Positions 58,057 through 64,000 of a DNA stretch of 64,000 bases are shown one piece after another (the stretch's first letter is position 1; each line of letters opens with the position of its first letter). The stretch lies in assembly GCA_903864835.1 (NCBI GenBank), contig CAIPHK010000022.1, positions 1 through 64,000 of the forward strand. Reading direction: 5' to 3'. The notes below the pieces were generated by a model. It had not been told where the DNA came from, made no database searches, and worked only from the letters and a program-made list of their open reading frames with translations. The stretch is from an uncultured bacterium. Its GTDB lineage: Bacteria > Margulisbacteria > Marinamargulisbacteria > SXXA01. Position numbers and translations under genes: made by a program.

Positions 58057-58117
58057 ATTCTTTCGATATCCCGACAATCAATTGAAATCCATTCCCTATT
58101 TCACACGATAACTGAAT

Positions 58118-59200
58118 ATGTTTAGACGGATTGCAGCAACCTCTGCCTGGACGCCGGGAGATTTAGCCGGTTTCAGCCGGGAAAGGGCCCACGTTTTAGC
58201 GGCCTGGAAAAAGGGCCTCTGTCAGATTGTCCTAACCGGGCTGCCTTCATCCGGAATAGTCATCGAATTGGGCCCTGGCATAATGCCCATCTATAGTGCG
58301 GTAAAAGCAGACTTGCCCCCGGGCATTGACTGGGTATGTGTAGAGCCTTCTCCATCGATCACCGCCGCCGGAAAAAAGGCATGGCCCGAAATCCAATGGC
58401 TCCCAGAATTAACGCCCACTTTAACTCAACCCAAACCCGTCCATCTTATTATTGGACTTAATTCGTTGGATTGCATCAAAAACGTGTCCGAAACAATCCA
58501 AATCGGAGCCCGCTTGTTGGCCCCATTGGGGAGATTTGTTCATATCGCCGATCTAGAAACGTATCGCGGCTTCGGGGGCCAAATGATCCAAGAGATGCCG
58601 AAGTCTATAGCCATACATTGTATCGATATCCAAACCGGATCCAAGACCATTGCATCGGCAATTTTAAAAATAAATCCCTCCGATATGGCGAAACGGGTCC
58701 CCATACCTCAGATAAAAAAATTCAGCGCGCTGTGGGAACGACAACTCAAAAACCCCCAACTATATACCGCTCGCATTACAAAAGAGTTACTTACGATCGC
58801 AGCAAAATACAATGTTCCCTATACTGTCATTGATGTTGAGGCGCATTTCTACAAAGGACTAGTAAAAATGTTTCGAACCGCTTCGTTATCAACTATTGGC
58901 GACTATCAAGCAACACAGGAAGTATTCGGACGCCCCCTTACCCCCGCCGACAAAAAACTGCCCGTCTACAAAAAGGGAGCCGGTGTCTCAATCCACTTTA
59001 GCTTTGGAAGAGTCATCGCGACCCCACAACCCGATCCAACAAAAACCGAATCCATCGATTTTAAAATACTGGCCGGAACAAAAACTCAAAAAAATTCGAT
59101 GACCCGAGTATTGCAAGCAATGGCAATGCTCTTGATTATCATTAACTTTAAAGACCTCACTTACGCCTACGTCAGGGCCTTTATTGACCGGGTGCGTTAA
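58118..59200 (+). CDS. SAM-dependent methyltransferase-like protein
   Basis: 360 residues. The Rossmann motif I appears as [16 protein letters not shown] (about residues 48-63), with CVEPSPS as the motif II acid and [12 protein letters not shown] as motif IV-like. The C-terminal half is diverged and ends in a hydrophobic helix ([11 protein letters not shown]) that could attach to a membrane. It resembles class I methyltransferases that act on lipids or small molecules. It is convergent with aconitase by four bases. Confidence 0.65.
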   Translation: MFRRIAATSAWTPGDLAGFSRERAHVLAAWKKGLCQIVLTGLPSSGIVIELGPGIMPIYSAVKADLPPGIDWVCVEPSPSITAAGKKAWPEIQWLPELTPTLTQPKPVHLIIGLNSLDCIKNVSETIQIGARLLAPLGRFVHIADLETYRGFGGQMIQEMPKSIAIHCIDIQTGSKTIASAILKINPSDMAKRVPIPQIKKFSALWERQLKNPQLYTARITKELLTIAAKYNVPYTVIDVEAHFYKGLVKMFRTASLSTIGDYQATQEVFGRPLTPADKKLPVYKKGAGVSIHFSFGRVIATPQPDPTKTESIDFKILAGTKTQKNSMTRVLQAMAMLLIIINFKDLTYAYVRAFIDRVR

Positions 59201-61467
59201 CCGACTTTCTGATCCCGCTTAATCTGATTCAATGCGCCGCCCAACTTAAACCATTCGATCTGCGATTCATTGTAGGTATGCTTCAGACCAATCGAATCCG
59301 AAGACCCATCTCGGTGATGCGATACCATCGTTAACGGCACTCCGGGAGAAAATTCGGTGAGCCCGATAATATCGAACCGATCGTCTTCTTGAATTTTGTC
59401 GTAATCAGCCGGATGCTGAAATGTCAGTGCCAATAATCCTTGCTTTTTCAAATTGGACTCGTGTATCCGCGCAAACGACTTCACCACCACCGCACGAACA
59501 CCCAAATGTCGGGGCTCCATCGCGGCATGTTCCCGGGAAGATCCCTCCCCATAATTATTTTCACCAATGACGATCGATCCAATCTGCTTGGATTTATAAA
59601 ATCGGGCAGAATCAGGCACCGGCATCGTCACGTCCAACACCTGATTTTTGACGCTATTTGGTTTTTCGGTAAATCGATTCATGGCACCAATCAACATATT
59701 ATTGGAGATATTATCTAAATGCCCTCGATATTTCAGCCACGGTCCCGCCATCGAAATATGATCCGTAGTGCATTTACCCTTCACCTGTATTAATAGCGCC
59801 AAATCGAGCAAATCGGTACCTTCCCATGGCGAAAAATTATCCAATAATTGGAGGCGATCGGACGTCGGAGACACCCGGACTTCAATCGATTGCCCATCGG
59901 CTGCGGGGGCCTGAAACCCGGCATCTTTTACTTCGAACCCGCGACTCGGCAGTTGGTCTCCCGACGGCGGAGAAAATCGAAACGTGCCCCCATTCGCAGT
60001 CGGCAAGGAATCCGTCATTGGATTAAAGGTCAGTCGCCCGGCAACCGCCAGCGCCGTCACAATTTCCGGTGACGCGACAAATGCATGGGTATTGGGATTG
60101 CCATCGTTCCGTTTTGAAAAATTTCGATTAAACGAGGTGATAATCGAATTGGAAGGCTGGGCCTCCGCGCCATGACGTTTCCATTGCCCGATACAAGGCC
60201 CGCAGGCATTGGCTAACACGAGCCCGCCCATGTCCGAAAATGCGTTTAGCTGACCGTCTCGCTCGGTGGTGTAACGCACCTGCTCCGAGCCGGGAGTGAC
60301 TGTAAATTCAGAAGTCGCACGAAGCCCTGCGGCCGTCGCCTGGCGCGCCAACGACGACGCCCGATCTAAGTCCTCATACGAGGAATTGGTACAAGATCCG
60401 ATCAACCCCACCGACAGGACTTCAGGAAAATGGTTATCCCTTACCGCCTGCGCAAATTGGGACAACGGCCAGGCACGATCAGGGGTAAATGGTCCGTTCA
60501 CATGGGGTTCCAAGGTCGACAAATCAATTTCAATGACGCGATCATAAAACTGGCCAGGGGCAAGAGCAATCTCATCGTCTGCCCTCAAATGGACCGCCAC
60601 ACGATCCGCTTCCATCGCCAAATCCGCACGATCCGTCGCGTTCAAATAGGCCGCCATCTGATGATCATAGGGAAACACGGAGGTCGTCGCCCCGATTTCA
60701 GCACCCATGTTACAAATGGTGCCCTTACCGGTGCATGACAGACTGGCGGTTCCCTCGCCAAAATATTCAATAATCGAATCCGTTCCCCCATCGACCGTAA
60801 GAATCCCCGCCAGCTTCAAAATCACATCTTTTGCCGACGCCCAGCCGGACAACTTACCGGTCAATTTAACCCCGATAATCTTCGGGAATTTAAGTTCCCA
60901 GGGAAGCCCCGCCATGACATCCACGGCATCCGCCCCACCCACACCAATGGCGACCATCCCCAATCCTCCGGCGTTGGGAGTATGAGAATCTGTACCAATC
61001 ATCATCCCACCCGGGAATGCGTAATTTTCCAACACCACCTGATGAATAATCCCCGCGCCCGGCTTCCAAAATCCAATTCCATACTTATTGGATACGGACG
61101 CCAAAAAGTCATAAACCTCCCGATTGGTGACTTCGGCCACAGACAAATCTTCCGCAGCGCCCACTTCCGCCTGAATCAAATGGTCACAATGCACCGTCGA
61201 AGGCACGGCAACAGACGCCCTCCCCGCCTGCATAAACTGAAGCAATGCCATTTGCGCCGTCGCGTCCTGCATCGCGACACGATCAGGGGCAAAATCGACG
61301 TAGTCCGTCCCCCGGACAAAGGGCTGACCCACCGCCCCAGCCCAAAGATGGGCGTATAAAATCTTTTCAGTTAGAGTCAACGGATGCCCCAGCAACAGAC
61401 GCACGGCATCAATCCGAGCCGAAAGTTGGGCGTATACAGACCGAATTTTATCGATATCAAATGTCAT
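59197..61467 (-). CDS. Aconitate hydratase, mitochondrial-type
   Basis: 756 residues. It has the iron-sulphur ligands in [16 protein letters not shown] and [10 protein letters not shown], and [20 protein letters not shown] and [13 protein letters not shown] active-site stretches. The N-terminus ([12 protein letters not shown]) and length fit the mitochondrial-type aconitases also found in Bacteroidetes and some candidate phyla, and not AcnA or AcnB. It interconverts citrate and isocitrate. ATG 61467 has GGAGG upstream. Confidence 0.96.
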   Translation of the reverse strand: MTFDIDKIRSVYAQLSARIDAVRLLLGHPLTLTEKILYAHLWAGAVGQPFVRGTDYVDFAPDRVAMQDATAQMALLQFMQAGRASVAVPSTVHCDHLIQAEVGAAEDLSVAEVTNREVYDFLASVSNKYGIGFWKPGAGIIHQVVLENYAFPGGMMIGTDSHTPNAGGLGMVAIGVGGADAVDVMAGLPWELKFPKIIGVKLTGKLSGWASAKDVILKLAGILTVDGGTDSIIEYFGEGTASLSCTGKGTICNMGAEIGATTSVFPYDHQMAAYLNATDRADLAMEADRVAVHLRADDEIALAPGQFYDRVIEIDLSTLEPHVNGPFTPDRAWPLSQFAQAVRDNHFPEVLSVGLIGSCTNSSYEDLDRASSLARQATAAGLRATSEFTVTPGSEQVRYTTERDGQLNAFSDMGGLVLANACGPCIGQWKRHGAEAQPSNSIITSFNRNFSKRNDGNPNTHAFVASPEIVTALAVAGRLTFNPMTDSLPTANGGTFRFSPPSGDQLPSRGFEVKDAGFQAPAADGQSIEVRVSPTSDRLQLLDNFSPWEGTDLLDLALLIQVKGKCTTDHISMAGPWLKYRGHLDNISNNMLIGAMNRFTEKPNSVKNQVLDVTMPVPDSARFYKSKQIGSIVIGENNYGEGSSREHAAMEPRHLGVRAVVVKSFARIHESNLKKQGLLALTFQHPADYDKIQEDDRFDIIGLTEFSPGVPLTMVSHHRDGSSDSIGLKHTYNESQIEWFKLGGALNQIKRDQKVG

Positions 61468-61581
61468 GACGTCCTCCAGAATAAGTAGTGATAAACAAAA
61501 CGGGGGAAAACAATACCCACTACGGTATCAGAAAGCATCAAAAAAATCTCACGACTATGGTATCCTTCACCCCCATATTTC

Positions 61582-62256
61582 ATGAAAATCCTCATCGTCG
61601 AAGACGAAGATAAAATCGCTCAATTCATCCAAAGTGGCCTCAAAAGTGAAGGCTATTCGGTTGACCGTGCAGCCGACGGTGAAGAAGGATTTTTTATGCT
61701 AACAGAAACGGACTACGACTTGGTGGTTCTGGACCTCCGACTTCCCAAAATGGATGGCATGCAGCTTTGCCGAATGGCCCGAAAAGCCGGAAAGAGAATG
61801 CCCATTATTATGCTGACAGCCCGGGACTCCGTGGAGGATCGCGTCGCTGGGTTAGACGCGGGGGCAGACGATTACCTCACCAAACCATTTTCATTTGAAG
61901 AATTAGTCGCCCGAGTCCGAGCATTGGGAAGACGTTACACCCCCGTCAGTCAGCACGCGTTAAAGGTCGGTGACTTGGAAATTTCGTTTGAAACCCACCG
62001 GGTCCTCCGAGGGACCAAAGACATTAAGCTTTCCTCGACCGAATTTCGATTGCTCCGATTTTTGGCCGAAAATACTCATCGAGTCGTCTCTCGCGCATTA
62101 ATCCTAGAAAAAGTATGGGGCTTTGATTTTAGCCCCGAAAGCAACATCGTCGAGGTGTACATCAATTATCTCCGAGACAAAATCGACAAAGGCTTTGATA
62201 TTCCATTGATTCGGACCATTCACGGGGTAGGCTATCGGTTATGCGAATCCGACTAA
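61582..62256 (+). CDS. OmpR/PhoB-family response regulator
   Basis: 224 residues: a receiver domain with the acidic pocket (EDED at 7-10), phospho-acceptor D51 in VLDLRLP and K in YLTKPFSFEE, then an OmpR-type winged-helix DNA-binding domain (LSSTEFRLLRFLAENTHRVVSR...IVEVYINYLRDKID). It overlaps the sensor kinase by 16 bases, so they form a two-component pair. The target genes are unknown. Confidence 0.96.
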   Translation: MKILIVEDEDKIAQFIQSGLKSEGYSVDRAADGEEGFFMLTETDYDLVVLDLRLPKMDGMQLCRMARKAGKRMPIIMLTARDSVEDRVAGLDAGADDYLTKPFSFEELVARVRALGRRYTPVSQHALKVGDLEISFETHRVLRGTKDIKLSSTEFRLLRFLAENTHRVVSRALILEKVWGFDFSPESNIVEVYINYLRDKIDKGFDIPLIRTIHGVGYRLCESD

Positions 62257-63500
62257 GGGTCTGGGTCAGCTTTTTTTTAACCGCTGCACTCCTGACCTCT
62301 GGCATGATGATGTATTCCTATTACCGGGTTCAGCTCATCAAGGGCCTTGAGCTCAGAATGGTTCGATCCGCCGACAATATTCTATCGGCAATCGCCAAAC
62401 GCCCCTCCCAATTTCGGGCCGATCCCAACCACTTTTTATTCGCAAGCTCGACGAATGAATTTACATCTGGCGCCGTATTGGTTCAGTTCATGTCCCTCGA
62501 CGGCGAATTAAGCTCCCGATCCCCCAGTCTCATTTCATTTCACCTCCCCTTCACACTCGGGGAAGACGACGTCATCAAAGATGTTGAAATTGCAGATGGA
62601 ACCAAACTGAAGGTGTATCAACGCCTCATCGTGGTTCGTGGACGAAATTTGGGCTATGTCGTTGTTGGGCTACCCACAACCCAGAGTTACCACAACCTGG
62701 AGATCCTCCGAAACATCATCGCCGTCATGACTATTTTGACCGTCGTTATTCTCGGCTACAGCATCAATGCGGTTGTCTCCCATAATGTCATGACCAATCA
62801 CCGCAGGTTCCTCAGCTTTGCCTCACATGAGCTCCGAACCCCATTGGCGATCATTATTGGGAACGCGGAGATCGCATTAAAAACACATACCCAAAACGAC
62901 TACGAAACGGCATTGGCCACCATCCGTGACGAAGCCGAATGGATGAAGCGATTGGTCGCCAACCTCCTATTAATATTCAGGAGTCAGGCTGGATCCGAAA
63001 TCATTATGGCGTCACCCTTTAATTTTTCGGACATCCTCACCGAAGAAGTAGGCTCCATCAGCCGACGATATCCCCAGAAAATACTGCATCTTCAATTGCC
63101 CGACACCGCCGATTTTGTAGCGGACCCCGACAAAGTCCGCCAAGTGGTCCGCAATCTTTTAGATAACGCCGCAAAATATACCGGTGAAATGGGACGGATC
63201 GGAGTGTCACTCACCCTCACCCGACGTCTGGCCACCCTGATCGTTGAGGACAACGGAAGTGGGATGGATCCCATCGCACAGCGGCATATATTCGACGCGT
63301 ATTACCGCCTCAACTACACAGACTCTGACGGTGCCGGGCTCGGACTTGCGATTGTTAAATCCATCGTAGAAGCCCACGGAGGCCGCATTACAGTCACCAG
63401 CGCCCTCGAAAAGGGGACCCGATTTACGGTAGAAATCCCCAGCCTTGATGTGGGCAAAATCCGCCAATGGCTACGCAAAAAAAGAGGATGGGTCAGTTAG
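62241..63500 (+). CDS. Sensor histidine kinase
   Basis: 419 residues. Two membrane helices (about 9-28 and 155-177) flank a periplasmic sensor of about 125 residues. The cytoplasmic part has HisKA with phospho-acceptor H196 in SHELRTPL, then HATPase_c with N-box NLLDNAAKYT, G1 DNGSGMDP and G2 DGAGLGLAIVK. There is no clear HAMP. It phosphorylates the response regulator encoded just upstream. Confidence 0.95.
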   Translation: MRIRLRVWVSFFLTAALLTSGMMMYSYYRVQLIKGLELRMVRSADNILSAIAKRPSQFRADPNHFLFASSTNEFTSGAVLVQFMSLDGELSSRSPSLISFHLPFTLGEDDVIKDVEIADGTKLKVYQRLIVVRGRNLGYVVVGLPTTQSYHNLEILRNIIAVMTILTVVILGYSINAVVSHNVMTNHRRFLSFASHELRTPLAIIIGNAEIALKTHTQNDYETALATIRDEAEWMKRLVANLLLIFRSQAGSEIIMASPFNFSDILTEEVGSISRRYPQKILHLQLPDTADFVADPDKVRQVVRNLLDNAAKYTGEMGRIGVSLTLTRRLATLIVEDNGSGMDPIAQRHIFDAYYRLNYTDSDGAGLGLAIVKSIVEAHGGRITVTSALEKGTRFTVEIPSLDVGKIRQWLRKKRGWVS

Positions 63501-63510
63501 GTTATTAGTC

Positions 63511-63539
63511 TTCCAAAGTGAGCTCGATTACGGTATACT
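63511..63539 (+). promoter_or_regulatory. Candidate tRNA-Gln promoter
   Basis: TTCCAA (63511-63516) and TATACT (63534-63539) with a 17-base spacer, 33 bases before the mature tRNA. Confidence 0.45.
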
Positions 63540-63571
63540 CACCCCGCTTCTTCGCACTATTGCGTGCATAT

Positions 63572-63646
63572 TGGGGAGTCGCCAAGTGGCAAGGCAGCGG
63601 TTTTTGGTACCGCCATTCGAGGGTTCGAATCCTTCCTCCCCAGCCA
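63572..63646 (+). tRNA. tRNA-Gln (anticodon TTG)
   Basis: Acceptor TGGGGAG/CTCCCCA, D-stem GCC/GGC, anticodon stem GCGGT/ACCGC with loop TTTTGGT, T-loop TTCGAAT, discriminator G and encoded CCA. Confidence 0.95.
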
Positions 63647-63688
63647 ACTCAGACACTCATTACATTCGTTGCTCGTTTTCCTTCGTTC

Positions 63689-63713
63689 AAAAGGGAAACA
63701 GCGTTTCCCTTTT
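63689..63713. terminator. Perfect hairpin after tRNA-Gln
   Basis: AAAAGGGAAA-CAGCG-TTTCCCTTTT, a 10-base stem with a five-base loop. The T-rich right arm makes it a plausible terminator for the tRNA transcript. Confidence 0.6.
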
Positions 63714-63756
63714 GGGATCCCTTCCTTTTTTGATTGGTTGAAAGCACTCCCTAAAG

Positions 63757-63972
63757 ATGGATTTTGAGTTTCGGTCTACTGTCATAGATCAGAAGGCGTT
63801 GGTGTTTAATCGCCAAGTACAAGCGATTCTTTTAGAACAAAAACCCAATCGGGCCCCTCTGTTTTGCCTTGTTTTTCTCAAAAGGATGGGCCGGCAACAC
63901 GACATATCGCCCGGTGATCTATTGGCTTGTTGTGGCCGCACTATGCGGATTTATTTCGTAACACCGATTTAA
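63757..63972 (+). CDS. Possible small protein, 71 residues
   Basis: A complete frame from ATG 63757 (MDFEFRSTVIDQKALVF) to a stop at 63972. There is no clear ribosome site and no recognised family. The composition is not obviously non-coding. Confidence 0.3.
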   Translation: MDFEFRSTVIDQKALVFNRQVQAILLEQKPNRAPLFCLVFLKRMGRQHDISPGDLLACCGRTMRIYFVTPI

Positions 63973-64000
63973 AAAGCCTTAGTCATAGATACCCTTCCAC

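Larger units (their letters stand above)
63647..64000. other. Right-edge region after tRNA-Gln
   Basis: It contains a perfect inverted repeat (63689-63713) and one small reading frame (63757-63972). Nothing else is supported. Confidence 0.55.

Overview
This 64 kb window is ordinary bacterial chromosome, densely packed and roughly half GC. The cell it describes is diderm: there are lipoproteins with clear lipoboxes, a DUF481-type outer-membrane beta-barrel, a TraF/FadL-like outer-membrane protein and a ResB/CcsA cytochrome c maturation pair. It also has features common outside the Proteobacteria, such as the yqeK-LCP-rsfS cluster and a mitochondrial-type aconitase. That mixture, together with a giant VGIGT-repeat surface protein, would fit an uncultured diderm lineage such as Margulisbacteria. 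That placement is a low-confidence guess, because there is no rRNA in the window.

Layout. 1-6887 (minus) is one uninterrupted, edge-truncated reading frame of at least 2295 codons encoding a secreted repeat protein with a YadA-like head segment. 6946-14632 (minus) is a housekeeping run: site-2 protease, Xer recombinase, NUDIX hydrolase, beta-lactamase-fold serine hydrolase, pnp, rpsO, an aPGAM-like protein and thrC; purA diverges from it. 16103-19118 holds an outer-membrane protein and two unrecognised proteins. 19138-25207 (minus) is an arginine succinyltransferase operon in the order astC-like, astA, astD, astB, but with a transglutaminase-fold cysteine protein where astE usually sits. 25383-31084 (minus) is an M20 dipeptidase plus ccsA, resB, a lipoprotein and an alpha/beta hydrolase, largely translationally coupled. 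31102-33468, between tRNA-Gly and tRNA-Lys, looks like an accessory island. 33727-38303 (plus) carries envelope genes and yqeK-LCP-rsfS. 38442-42000 holds a large effector-like protein and a PIN-like protein. 42099-49653 (plus) is a tight run: gdhA, htpX, circularly permuted ATP-grasp, alpha-E, malic enzyme, DUF1003 and dctA. After that come feoAB behind a Fur-like box, an M32 carboxypeptidase, a frameshifted kinase-like gene, ileS, a broken ATPase remnant, a methyltransferase-like gene, aconitase, a two-component system and tRNA-Gln.

How it fits together. The metabolic genes describe a cell living on amino acids and C4 acids. Peptides are cut by the M20 and M32 peptidases, arginine goes through the succinyltransferase route to glutamate and succinate, glutamate dehydrogenase yields 2-oxoglutarate, and DctA, malic enzyme and aconitase link to the TCA cycle.

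The items most worth pursuing are: (1) the astCADB operon with a coupled transglutaminase-fold protein in the astE slot, while the usual partners of that protein (ATP-grasp and alpha-E) sit about 24 kb away; (2) the giant surface protein; (3) three proteins with effector-like or host-interaction-like motifs; (4) the thrC-coupled aPGAM protein as a candidate non-canonical homoserine kinase.
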